Positions 7,743 to 14,447 of a DNA stretch of 20,215 nt are shown in pieces. Location: the NCBI GenBank assembly GCA_050742455.1, contig JBOGIG010000028.1, positions 1 through 20,215 of the forward strand, written 5' to 3'. The notes beneath the pieces were generated by a model. That model searched no databases, was not told the origin of the DNA, and saw only the letters and a program-made list of their open reading frames with translations. Every line of letters starts with the position of its first letter. Within the stretch, counting starts at the first letter, position 1. The position numbers were made by a program, and so were the translations under genes. This DNA is from JBOGIG01 sp050742455 (GTDB lineage Bacteria; Actinomycetota; Acidimicrobiia; Acidimicrobiales; JBOGIG01).

Positions 7743-9008
7743 GTGGACAAGAAGGAGGCGGTGACCAGGTTTTCACCATTGGCCGGCGTGCGGGTAATAG
7801 AGAGCTCGATGCTCGGCCCAGCGGAGATGGGCGGCCTCCTGGCCGATCTGGGGGCCGACGTCATCAAGGTCGAGCCACCCCAGGGCGACTACGGGCGCAG
7901 GATGACCTGGCCCATCATCAAGACCCAGGACGGCTCGGATGAGAACTCGCTCCTCTCGCTTCACATCAACCGGAGTAAGCGGTCTATCGCCATCGACCTG
8001 CGACAGGAGGAAGGGGTCGACCTGTACCTTGACCTGGTCCGTACCGCCGACGTGGTCATCGAGGCCATGCGCCCCGGAGCCCTGGCCAAACGAGGGCTGA
8101 CCTACAAAAGGATGAGCGAGGTCAATCCCCGGATCGTCTTCTGCAGCATTTCGGGTTATGGCGCCACCGGGCCGTACAAGGACATGCCCAGTCATGGGAT
8201 CGCCTATGACACCTGGGCCGGCCAGGTGCCTGTGGCATACGACGAGGACGGCTTCACTTACCTGCCTGAGCACACCAGCGTGGGGATGCATGCCGGTCCC
8301 CTGTATGGGGCACTGGCCATACTGGCCGGCGTCATAAGCGCCCGAGGCTCGGGTCAAGGGTGCTCCATGGAAGTGGCCCAGTCGGATTCGGCCGCTTACT
8401 TCGACTGGTACCGGATCGAATCGTGGAAGAGCTACGAGCGTCCTGAGGCCGAGGTCTACGGGAACAAGGCCGATGGTTACGAGAGACGAGCTCCGGGAAC
8501 GGCGGGGATGAGGGAAGGTGTTCGATACCAGATATACGCCACGGCCGACAGCCATATTCTATTCATGGCCAGTGAGCAGGCCTTCTGGCGTAACTTCTGC
8601 GAGGGTGTGGGTCGCCTTGACCTCTTTGAACGCTGGCCCGGGAGCGAGTTTGGGGACCATGCCCGGCACAATCTTGAACTGCGCAGGATCCTCACTGAGA
8701 TATTTCTGACCAGATCGGCCCAGGAATGGATCGAGTTCGGCAGGACCCACAACACTCCCATCGCTCCGGTCAACACCCCCAGGAACCTGGCGGAGGACCC
8801 TCAATTCGTCCACCGCCTGGGTTGGCTACCCCGCCAGGATCTCGATGCCGAAATGCTTGGATTTCCAGTCAAGTTCATCGGCGCCGAACTATCCCTGCCC
8901 AGCCGGGCTCCGGGGGTGGGGCAACACACCGACGAGGTGTTGGCGGAGGTGGCGGGATGTGACGACGAGCAGGTGGCGGCGCTGCGCCGCTCGGAAGTGG
9001 TGCGGTGA
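7743..9008 (+). CDS. CaiB/BaiF (family III) CoA-transferase-like protein
   Basis: A 421-residue protein with the hallmarks of formyl-CoA transferase/CaiB enzymes: LAGVRVIESS at the start, LADLGADVIKVEPPQGDYGR, INRSKRSIAIDLRQEEG, DVVIEAMRPGALAKRGL, FCSISGYGATGPYKDMP and, near the end, NTPRNLAEDPQFVHRLGW. The family moves CoA between carboxylic acids through an aspartyl-CoA intermediate. The catalytic Asp (Asp169 of formyl-CoA transferase, four residues before GMH) would fall at about residue 177, but the sequence reads PEHTSVGMH, with Glu176 and His177 instead. Activity may therefore differ or be absent. GTG 7743 is supported by an AGGAGGA site at 7732-7738. It follows pimA by 36 nt. Its likely metabolic partners are the thiolase and DUF35 genes upstream; the substrate is unknown. 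Confidence 0.88.
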   Translation: MDKKEAVTRFSPLAGVRVIESSMLGPAEMGGLLADLGADVIKVEPPQGDYGRRMTWPIIKTQDGSDENSLLSLHINRSKRSIAIDLRQEEGVDLYLDLVRTADVVIEAMRPGALAKRGLTYKRMSEVNPRIVFCSISGYGATGPYKDMPSHGIAYDTWAGQVPVAYDEDGFTYLPEHTSVGMHAGPLYGALAILAGVISARGSGQGCSMEVAQSDSAAYFDWYRIESWKSYERPEAEVYGNKADGYERRAPGTAGMREGVRYQIYATADSHILFMASEQAFWRNFCEGVGRLDLFERWPGSEFGDHARHNLELRRILTEIFLTRSAQEWIEFGRTHNTPIAPVNTPRNLAEDPQFVHRLGWLPRQDLDAEMLGFPVKFIGAELSLPSRAPGVGQHTDEVLAEVAGCDDEQVAALRRSEVVR

Positions 9009-9081
9009 ACCAGGGTCCCCACTACGAGGACCGAATGCCGTGCGGCTTTGTTCGATGCACCAGCAGCTAGGCGCTGTCGCG

Positions 9082-9114
9082 TAGGATGCGCTCAGTTCAA
9101 GGTTCTTCGCCTTG
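9082..9114 (+). promoter_or_regulatory. Candidate -10 box and 5' leader hairpin before the M48-like gene
   Basis: TAGGAT (9082-9087) matches the actinobacterial -10 consensus, without a clear -35. Just downstream, CAAGG (9098-9102) and CCTTG (9110-9114) form a perfect 5-bp stem with a 7-nt loop. If transcription starts near 9094, this hairpin lies in the leader of the gene beginning at 9134. It is otherwise the only non-coding content of the 125-nt gap after the CoA-transferase gene. Confidence 0.28.
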
Positions 9115-9133
9115 TTCTGTCACGACGATCGAG

Positions 9134-9976
9134 ATGAACACACCCACAAAAACATTGACTCCGGCGCTCCCCGGGCATTCACGGGTCGAGGCCATGAATG
9201 CCCGGCTGGCGGTGTTGTTGACTGCCATCCCGATGATTGTGTTCCTGGTGGTGGTTGGGCTCGTCATCGGGGCGCTGGTCGGTCCCTGGATCGGGCTCGC
9301 CGCCGGACTGGCCGCCGGGCTCGCCGTTGGAGCCTGGGTGTGGAGGACAGCGACCAGCCGTCTCCTGCGGGCAGTGGGGGCCCATCCCTCCGACGCGGCA
9401 GAGCAGGCCCGGGCCGTGAATCTCCTGGAAGGCCTGTGTGCCACCGTGGGCCTTCGCTGCCCAGAACTTTGGGTCATCGAGTCGGAGGCGCCCAACTGCC
9501 TGGCCGTGGGCCGAAGTCCACGCCACGCCGTGGTGGCCATTACCACGGGACTGTCCCATCTTCTCAATCGGGTGGAATTGGAAGCGGTCCTGGCCCACGA
9601 ATTGATTCAAATCAAGCGCAACGAGCACGCCTCGGCCACACTGGCCTACGCCACCGTCGCCGGACCGGCTCCCGGTCTCTTGGCCTGGGCTCGAACCGTG
9701 ATGTCCAAGCTGCATGGGGCATCGGAGGCTGGGGCCAAAGACCATGGCAAGTTGGCTGCCGACCGAGCCGGGGTGATGTTGACTCGTTATCCGCCAGGGA
9801 TGATCGGCGCCCTGGCCAGGATTGGCGCGGCGGGGAGCTTGGGCGGACCATCAGGCGGACGCCTGGCCCGCTCGACGGCGGCGATGTGGTTAATCACGCC
9901 CGATCTGGCCGGCTCAGGCCCTTCGGGGGGCGATGCCGGCATAGAGGAGCGCCTCGAAGCGCTCCGAGAGCTTTAA
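9134..9976 (+). CDS. M48-like membrane protein with degenerate zinc-binding motif
   Basis: A 280-residue protein counted from ATG 9134. Residues about 25-70 are hydrophobic and Gly/Ala-rich, giving two likely membrane helices. The C-terminal domain resembles the M48/HtpX metallopeptidase fold: PELWVIESEAPNCLAVG, then VVAITTGLSHLLNRVELEAVLAHEL and an ADRAG block. The HExxH motif reads HELIQ (residues 155-159), so the second His ligand is Gln, and the third-ligand Glu four residues before Asp210 appears to be Lys206. The catalytic Glu156 remains. This points to an inactive pseudo-peptidase, or one binding metal differently. The start is uncertain: ATG 9086 would add 16 residues but overlaps a TAGGAT promoter-like box, and ATG 9194 is a third option. 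No ribosome site is clear. A strong ribosome site for the next gene sits right at its stop. Confidence 0.72.
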   Translation: MNTPTKTLTPALPGHSRVEAMNARLAVLLTAIPMIVFLVVVGLVIGALVGPWIGLAAGLAAGLAVGAWVWRTATSRLLRAVGAHPSDAAEQARAVNLLEGLCATVGLRCPELWVIESEAPNCLAVGRSPRHAVVAITTGLSHLLNRVELEAVLAHELIQIKRNEHASATLAYATVAGPAPGLLAWARTVMSKLHGASEAGAKDHGKLAADRAGVMLTRYPPGMIGALARIGAAGSLGGPSGGRLARSTAAMWLITPDLAGSGPSGGDAGIEERLEALREL

Positions 9977-9985
9977 GGAGGCGGA

Positions 9986-11053
9986 ATGCGAGCGGGTCGA
10001 TCAGGGGCACGGCGCGTCCACACATTATTTGTCGTGGCCGGACTTTGTCTCCTGGCAGTGGGGACTGCCGCGTGCGCCGGCCCCAAGCACGCCGCCGTCA
10101 AGGCGCCCCCAACGACGCCGGTTCCGACCACCACGACCACAGCCCCTCCACCTCCCGTGTATCCACTCACTGGACTCCCCGTAACCGATCCGGCGTCGGC
10201 GGGCCGACCGGCACTCAATGTCAAAATCGACAATGCCCCCCAGGCCCGCCCGCAAAGCGGGTTGGATAAGGCCGATGTTGTCTACGAAGAGGTGGTCGAG
10301 GGCGGGATCACCCGATACCTGGCCGTGTTCCAATCCCACGATGCCGCCCCGCTCGGCCCCATTCGATCGGTACGGATGACCGATGCCGACGTGGTCCATC
10401 CCATAGGAGGACTGTTCGCCTACTCCGGAGGCATTCCGGCTTTCATCAACGATGTGAGAGCAGCCGGGGTGATTGACGTCGGGGCCAATGCTGACCCGTC
10501 GGCCTACACCAGAAGCAACAGCCGCCAATCCCCTCACAACCTGTACAGCTCCACTTCCGTCCTTCGCCAGGCCACCCCCGCCGGCCTGGGCCCGCCCAAG
10601 CCTGTATTCGCCTATCGCCAGGTCGCGGCCCCGTTTGGCGGAACCGGCGTCGCCCCCATCTCACACTTCCAGGTCTCCATGAGCCCATCGGTCACCTCGG
10701 AGTGGGACTGGGATCCGGCGACGGCCCGGTGGCTGCGCAGCATCAACGGAGCCCCGCAGGTGGCAACCGATGGCGTTCGAATTGCCTTCGCCAACGTCAT
10801 CATCGAAATGGTCCCCTATCACAACACCGGATTTGTCGACCCGGCGGGAAATCCCGTTCCCGATGCCAGCGTGGTTGGTAACGGCCCGGCCGTCGTTCTG
10901 AGCGGAGGCTCGATGTTGAGTGGGTCGTGGTCCAAAGCGAGTCCGGCGGCCGTCACCACCTTCGCCGATTCGGCCGGGACTCCGGTGCTACTGACCCCGG
11001 GTACCACTTGGATCGAGTTGGCCCCAAGCGGATCGCCCACCGCTTCACATTGA
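9986..11053 (+). CDS. DUF3048 (YerB-like) putative lipoprotein
   Basis: A 355-residue exported protein. Basic residues (MRAGRSGARR) are followed by a hydrophobic stretch LFVVAGLCLLAVG and TAAC, with Cys30 as a possible lipidated residue; the lipobox is relaxed (Thr at -3). A Pro/Thr-rich spacer (about 40-58) leads to the DUF3048 domain: PLTGLP near the start, RPALNVKIDNAPQARPQSG, ADVVYEEVVEGGITRYLAVF and GPIRSVRMTDADVV, then a C-terminal domain with VSPSVT-like, YHNTGFVDPAGN and GSWSKAS segments. The family is extracytoplasmic, found in Firmicutes and Actinobacteria, and its biochemical function is not established. The start is clear: AAGGAGG at 9975-9981 lies 4 nt before ATG 9986 and overlaps the stop of the M48-like gene, so the two are probably co-transcribed. 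Confidence 0.85.
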   Translation: MRAGRSGARRVHTLFVVAGLCLLAVGTAACAGPKHAAVKAPPTTPVPTTTTTAPPPPVYPLTGLPVTDPASAGRPALNVKIDNAPQARPQSGLDKADVVYEEVVEGGITRYLAVFQSHDAAPLGPIRSVRMTDADVVHPIGGLFAYSGGIPAFINDVRAAGVIDVGANADPSAYTRSNSRQSPHNLYSSTSVLRQATPAGLGPPKPVFAYRQVAAPFGGTGVAPISHFQVSMSPSVTSEWDWDPATARWLRSINGAPQVATDGVRIAFANVIIEMVPYHNTGFVDPAGNPVPDASVVGNGPAVVLSGGSMLSGSWSKASPAAVTTFADSAGTPVLLTPGTTWIELAPSGSPTASH

Positions 11054-11063
11054 TCCCACCTAC

Positions 11064-11069
11064 TACAAT
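11064..11069 (+). promoter_or_regulatory. Candidate -10 box (TACAAT) of pdxS-pdxT
   Basis: TACAAT lies 10 nt after the DUF3048 stop and 7 nt before GTG 11077. It is the best Pribnow match in the window. An in-frame ATG at 11068 overlaps the hexamer itself, so a transcript from this box would start at or near GTG 11077. No convincing -35 is seen. Confidence 0.4.
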
Positions 11070-11076
11070 GGTCAGG

Positions 11077-12030
11077 GTGGGAGATACAACGACCAGCCAA
11101 GAATCCGACGCTCTCCCGGTCCGCCGGGACTTGGACCAATCGGGCCAGGCGGCACGCACCCTGGCCACCCCGAGGGTCAAATCCGGCCTGGCCGAGATGT
11201 TGCGGGGCGGGGTCATCATGGATGTGGTCAACGCCGAACAAGCCTCGATTGCCGAGGATGCCGGCGCTGTAGCGGTCATGGCCCTGGAAAGGGTGCCGGC
11301 CGATATCCGCGCGCAGGGCGGGATTGCCCGGATGAGCGATCCCTCCCTGATCGAGGCCATCCAGGCTGCTGTGACTATCCCGGTCATGGCCAAGGCTCGC
11401 ATCGGGCACTTTGCCGAAGCTCAGATTCTGGAGGCCTTGGCCGTCGATTACATCGACGAGTCCGAAGTCCTCACCCCGGCCGACGAGGCCCACCACATCG
11501 ACAAGTGGTCCTTCACCGTTCCCTTTGTGTGCGGGGCCACCAACTTGGGCGAAGCCCTCAGACGCATATCGGAAGGGGCGGCGCTCATCCGATCCAAGGG
11601 TGAGGCCGGTACCGGCAATGTTGTGGAGGCGGTGCGTCACCTGCGTTCCATCATCGGTGACATCCGCAAGATCACCCAAGCTGATTCGGCCGAGATCTAT
11701 GCCTGGGCCAAGGCCCTGGCCGCCCCGGTGGGCCTGGTCAGCGCCGTCGCCGAGTCGGGCAGCCTTCCGGTTCCCCTGTTCTGCGCCGGAGGGCTGGCTA
11801 CCCCGGCTGATGCCGCGCTGGTGATGCAACTGGGGGCCGAGGCGGTGTTCGTGGGATCGGGGATCTTCAAGAGTGCCGATCCGGCCCGACGGGGCCGGGC
11901 CATCGTGGAGGCCACGACGCACTTCCGTGACCCGGCGATGCTCGCCAAGGTATCCCGTCACCTGGGCGAACCCATGGTGGGCGCTGAGCTTTCTCCGGCC
12001 GACACCCGCCTGTCCGAACGGGGCTGGTAA
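11077..12030 (+). CDS. pdxS: Pyridoxal 5'-phosphate synthase, PdxS subunit
   Basis: A 317-residue protein from GTG 11077. PdxS condenses ribose 5-phosphate, glyceraldehyde 3-phosphate and ammonia to PLP in a dodecamer decorated with PdxT. The TIM-barrel sequence is very conserved: GGVIMDVVNAEQA, AVMALERVPADIRAQGGIARM, DYIDESEVLTPADEAHHIDKW and VGSGIFKSADP. Active-site residues line up with Bacillus subtilis Asp24, Lys81 and Lys149 at a constant offset: Asp49, Lys106 (VMAKARIGH) and Lys174 (IRSKGEAGTG). The start could also be ATG 11068 (three residues longer), but that ATG is inside the probable -10 box. No ribosome site is visible. pdxT follows 2 nt after the stop, the usual operon. Confidence 0.95.
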   Translation: MGDTTTSQESDALPVRRDLDQSGQAARTLATPRVKSGLAEMLRGGVIMDVVNAEQASIAEDAGAVAVMALERVPADIRAQGGIARMSDPSLIEAIQAAVTIPVMAKARIGHFAEAQILEALAVDYIDESEVLTPADEAHHIDKWSFTVPFVCGATNLGEALRRISEGAALIRSKGEAGTGNVVEAVRHLRSIIGDIRKITQADSAEIYAWAKALAAPVGLVSAVAESGSLPVPLFCAGGLATPADAALVMQLGAEAVFVGSGIFKSADPARRGRAIVEATTHFRDPAMLAKVSRHLGEPMVGAELSPADTRLSERGW

Positions 12031-12032
12031 AG

Positions 12033-12635
12033 GTCCGAATAGGAGTCCTGGCTCTGCAGGGCGATGTAGCCCAACATGCGGCGGCCCTGGTCGCCACAGG
12101 AGTGGATCCAGTGCCGGTGCGCCTACCCGCCCACCTGGAGGGACTGGCCGGTATCGTGCTGCCGGGGGGGGAGTCGACCACCATGAGCATGTTGTTGGAA
12201 TCGTCAGGCCTGTTCGATCCTTTGGCCGAGCTCTTGGACGAGGGCCTACCCGTGCTGGGGACATGCGCAGGCATGATCCTCTTGGCCAACGATGTGCGGG
12301 GCGGCCGGGATGACCAACGTGGGTTCGCCCGCATCGATATTGCCGTTCGTCGCAACGGCTACGGACGACAGGATCAGTCTTTTGAGTGCGACCTAGAGGT
12401 CGATGCTCTGGACCAGAGCACTTCTGTGATGAAGTCGGATGCCATGCGCGCTGTGTTCATCCGGGCTCCCAGGGTGGAGCGAGTGGGGCCGGGAGTGGAG
12501 GTGTTGGCCCGACTGGCCTCCCCGGTGCTTTGCCGGCAGGGCCCAGTGATGGTGGCCTGCTTCCATCCGGAGCTGACCGCTGATCGGCGCATCCATCGCG
12601 CCTTTTGCCAATCCATTGCGAGAAGGGATCGCTGA
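12033..12635 (+). CDS. pdxT: Pyridoxal 5'-phosphate synthase, glutaminase PdxT subunit (non-canonical start)
   Basis: A class I glutamine amidotransferase that supplies ammonia to PdxS. The triad is visible, counting from codon 12033: Cys78 in VLGTCAGMILLA, then His178 and Glu180 in CFHPE. The PGGEST oxyanion loop is at 44-49. The conserved N-terminus (xRIGVLALQGDVAQHAA) is encoded from 12033, yet codon 12033-12035 is GTC where GTG would be expected. No ATG, GTG or TTG occurs in frame before GTG 12102, and starting there would delete the conserved GVLALQGD segment. CTG at 12024 is another unusual option. The likely explanations are a non-canonical start or a G-to-C error or mutation. The stop is 5 nt before yebC. 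Length from 12033 is 200 residues, normal for the family. Confidence 0.88.
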   Translation, partial: VRIGVLALQGDVAQHAAALVATGVDPVPVRLPAHLEGLAGIVLPGGESTTMSMLLESSGLFDPLAELLDEGLPVLGTCAGMILLANDVRGGRDDQRGFARIDIAVRRNGYGRQDQSFECDLEVDALDQSTSVMKSDAMRAVFIRAPRVERVGPGVEVLARLASPVLCRQGPVMVACFHPELTADRRIHRAFCQSIARRDR

Positions 12636-12640
12636 TCGTC

Positions 12641-13390
12641 ATGTCTGGACACTCCAAGTGGGCGACAATCAAGCACAAGAAGGGCGCCCAGGACAAGGCT
12701 CGGGGCAAGCTGTTCGCCAAACTCATACGTCAGGTTGAAGTGGCGGCCCGGGAGGGTGGAGGTGACATTTCCTCCAACGCCACGCTGCGGACCATGTACG
12801 CCAAGGCCAGAGAGTCGAGCGTGCCTCTGGACACGATAGAGCGGGCCATCAAACGGGGGACGGGGGAGTTGGAAGGCGTCCGCTACGAACCGGTCAGCTA
12901 CGAGGGTTACGCTGGCAGCGGCGTGGCCGTCATCGTGGAGTGCCTGACCGACAACCGAAATCGCACCGGGTCAGAGATACGCAGTGCCTTTTCCCGCAAT
13001 GGTGGCTCGATGGCCGAACCTGGGGCGGTGGCGTGGCAGTTTGAGCGCAAGGGCGTGGTGATGGTCGCCAAGGGACCCGAAGAGGACGAGGTCATGTTGG
13101 TGGGCCTGGAGGCAGGAGCGGATGATCTGAGCGACAACGGAGACGAGTACTGCCTGACCTGCCCCTCGGGCGATGCCGGCCACCTGAAAGAGGCCCTCCA
13201 GAGTTCGGGCTTCGAAGTCACTTCTGCCGACGTGGGATTGATTCCAAGCACTACGGTTGGCTTGACCAACGAGGCCGATGCCCGCAAGGTGCTGAGGCTG
13301 ATCGACGCACTGGAGGACCATGACGACGTCCAGGCGGTATACGCCAACTTCGACATACCCGACGACATCCTCGAAGCAGTTGAGGCCTAG
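12641..13390 (+). CDS. yebC: YebC/TACO1-family protein (DUF28)
   Basis: A 249-residue protein, normal length, with the signature start MSGHSKWATIKHKKGAQDK and then GKLFAKLIRQVEVAAREGG, the family's most conserved block. An acidic C-terminal third follows, ending VYANFDIPDDILEAVEA. YebC proteins have been described as transcriptional regulators, and more recently as translation factors that relieve ribosome stalling on proline stretches; which applies here is not visible. ATG 12641 begins the conserved N-terminus, with AGAAGGG at 12621-12627 rather far upstream (13 nt). It follows pdxT by 5 nt and touches the peroxiredoxin gene with no gap. The pdxS-pdxT-yebC order is conserved in actinobacteria. 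Confidence 0.95.
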   Translation: MSGHSKWATIKHKKGAQDKARGKLFAKLIRQVEVAAREGGGDISSNATLRTMYAKARESSVPLDTIERAIKRGTGELEGVRYEPVSYEGYAGSGVAVIVECLTDNRNRTGSEIRSAFSRNGGSMAEPGAVAWQFERKGVVMVAKGPEEDEVMLVGLEAGADDLSDNGDEYCLTCPSGDAGHLKEALQSSGFEVTSADVGLIPSTTVGLTNEADARKVLRLIDALEDHDDVQAVYANFDIPDDILEAVEA

Positions 13391-13849
13391 ATGGCGGGCG
13401 TAGGAGTTGGGGACGCCGCACCGGCCTTCACCCTTGCAGGAACCGGTGGGCGAAATTATTCCCTGTCGGACTTCGAAGGAAAGGCAGTGGTGCTTGTCTT
13501 CTACCCTGGGGACAACACCCCGGTGTGCACCCGCCAGCTCTGTAGCTACACCCACGATATGAGCCAGTTCGAAGAGTTGGATGTCACCGTATTGGGCATC
13601 AGTCCCCAGGACGTGTCCAGCCACGAGAAGTTCGCCCAGTCCAAGGAGCTCAAGATGCCCTTGTTGGCCGACACCGACAAGACCGTGGGCCAGTCCTATT
13701 CCATCCTGGGGCCCATGGGCTTTTACCGTCGTAGCATCTTCGTCATCGACGCCCAGGGAATCATCCGCCACGCCCATCGTTCGCTCGCCGGCCTGACCTA
13801 CCGGCCAACCGCGGAGCTGATCAACGCCGTGAAGGCAACTCAGGCCTGA
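13391..13849 (+). CDS. bcp: Thiol peroxidase, Bcp/PrxQ-type peroxiredoxin
   Basis: A 152-residue thioredoxin-fold peroxidase that reduces hydroperoxides in the cytosol using thiol reductants. The peroxidatic Cys46 is in TPVCT and the probable resolving Cys51 is five residues on (CTRQLC), the atypical 2-Cys arrangement of the Bcp/PrxQ class. The fold begins with VGDAAPAFTLAG and VVLVFYPGDNTPVCT, and has the later segments LLADTDKTVGQSYSI and RRSIFVIDAQGIIRHAH. ATG 13391 follows directly on the TAG of yebC, with GAGG at 13382-13385 as a ribosome site, so it is likely translationally coupled to yebC. A CCCC-GTTC-GGGG hairpin lies just downstream, before the ruvC promoter. Confidence 0.93.
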   Translation: MAGVGVGDAAPAFTLAGTGGRNYSLSDFEGKAVVLVFYPGDNTPVCTRQLCSYTHDMSQFEELDVTVLGISPQDVSSHEKFAQSKELKMPLLADTDKTVGQSYSILGPMGFYRRSIFVIDAQGIIRHAHRSLAGLTYRPTAELINAVKATQA

Positions 13850-13857
13850 GGTTCTAT

Positions 13858-13869
13858 CCCCGTTCGGGG
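13858..13869 (+). terminator. Small hairpin between the peroxiredoxin gene and ruvC
   Basis: CCCC (13858-13861), loop GTTC, GGGG (13866-13869). The stem is only 4 bp and has no T tract, so termination is uncertain. It lies 9 nt after the peroxiredoxin stop and just upstream of the ruvC promoter. The 8-bp palindrome GGTCGACC (13868-13875) overlaps its end. Confidence 0.2.
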
Positions 13870-13882
13870 TCGACCTCTGCGC

Positions 13883-13888
13883 TAGAGT
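13883..13888 (+). promoter_or_regulatory. Candidate -10 box (TAGAGT) of ruvCAB
   Basis: TAGAGT ends 7 nt before GTG 13896. Its last base is also the first base of the LexA box, so repressor binding would block promoter use. No clear -35 is seen and there is no ribosome site, which fits a leaderless ruvC message. Confidence 0.42.
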
Positions 13889-13903
13889 CGAACGAGTGTT
13901 CGT
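13888..13903 (+). promoter_or_regulatory. LexA binding site (SOS box) on ruvC
   Basis: TCGAAC-GAGT-GTTCGT matches the actinobacterial/Gram-positive SOS box CGAAC-N4-GTTCG perfectly over both half-sites (CGAAC 13889-13893, GTTCG 13898-13902). It overlaps the -10 end, the presumed transcription start and the GTG start codon of ruvC. ruvCAB is a known LexA target in mycobacteria, which supports the call. Binding itself is inferred. Confidence 0.75.
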
Positions 13904-14447
13904 ACTAGGTATCGATCCCGGTCTTTCCCGTTGCGGCTACGGATGCGTGACCAGGCAAGGAGACAGTTATCGGGCCGTCGCCGCCGGGGTCCTTACGACG
14001 GACCCGAACATGGATCTGCCCGCCCGGCTGGCCCTGTTGGCCGCCGATCTGGCCGATCTCATCGCCGAGTTCAAGCCCGCCGCGGTGGTTATAGAGCGGG
14101 TCTTCTTCCAGACCAATGTGCGCACCGCCATGTCTGTCGGCCAGGCCAGTGGCCTGGCCCTGGCCGCGGCCTCCAGCGCCGGTTGTGAGGTGGTCCAGTA
14201 CACGTCCAATGAGATAAAGCTGGCTGTGGCGGGATACGGGGCCGCGGACAAGGAGCAGGTTGGGGACATGGTGATGGGGCTGTTGGCCCTGGACCAAAGG
14301 CCCCATCCGCCCGATGCCGCCGATGCCCTTGCGCTGGCCCTGTGCCATCTCAGTACCCAGCGGGGGCGACAGCGGATCACCGATGCCCTGGCCCGGACCG
14401 GCGAGCGTGGATCGGCCGGCCCACGATTGACCAAGGCCGGGACATGA
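13896..14447 (+). CDS. ruvC: Crossover junction endodeoxyribonuclease RuvC
   Basis: A 183-residue Holliday-junction resolvase. The RNase H-like fold shows GIDPGLSRCGYG with catalytic Asp7, VVIERVFFQTNVRTA with Glu67, and HPPDAADALALALCH with Asp140 and Asp143. These correspond to E. coli Asp7, Glu66, Asp138 and Asp141. RuvC nicks the junction symmetrically while RuvAB drives branch migration. GTG 13896 starts the conserved N-terminus and has no ribosome site. The stop overlaps the ruvA start (ATGA), so ruvC and ruvA are coupled. The C-terminal 35 residues are a basic/Gly-rich extension. Expression is probably SOS-regulated through the LexA box that overlaps the start. Confidence 0.95.
   Translation: MFVLGIDPGLSRCGYGCVTRQGDSYRAVAAGVLTTDPNMDLPARLALLAADLADLIAEFKPAAVVIERVFFQTNVRTAMSVGQASGLALAAASSAGCEVVQYTSNEIKLAVAGYGAADKEQVGDMVMGLLALDQRPHPPDAADALALALCHLSTQRGRQRITDALARTGERGSAGPRLTKAGT

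Noticed and set aside
9048..9120. tRNA-like stretch (GTTCAAGG and neighbouring short stems)
   Set aside because: No acceptor stem, anticodon arm or complete cloverleaf can be drawn; only a 5-bp hairpin is supported.
10819..12264. A 481-codon open frame on the minus strand opposite the end of the DUF3048 gene, pdxS and the start of pdxT
   Set aside because: It is antisense to strongly conserved genes, its translation is rich in Arg/Gly/Pro/His without any recognisable motif, and long antisense frames are expected from third-position GC bias.
12102..12635. pdxT starting at GTG 12102
   Set aside because: It would delete the conserved GVLALQGD segment that is clearly encoded upstream in the same frame without a stop.
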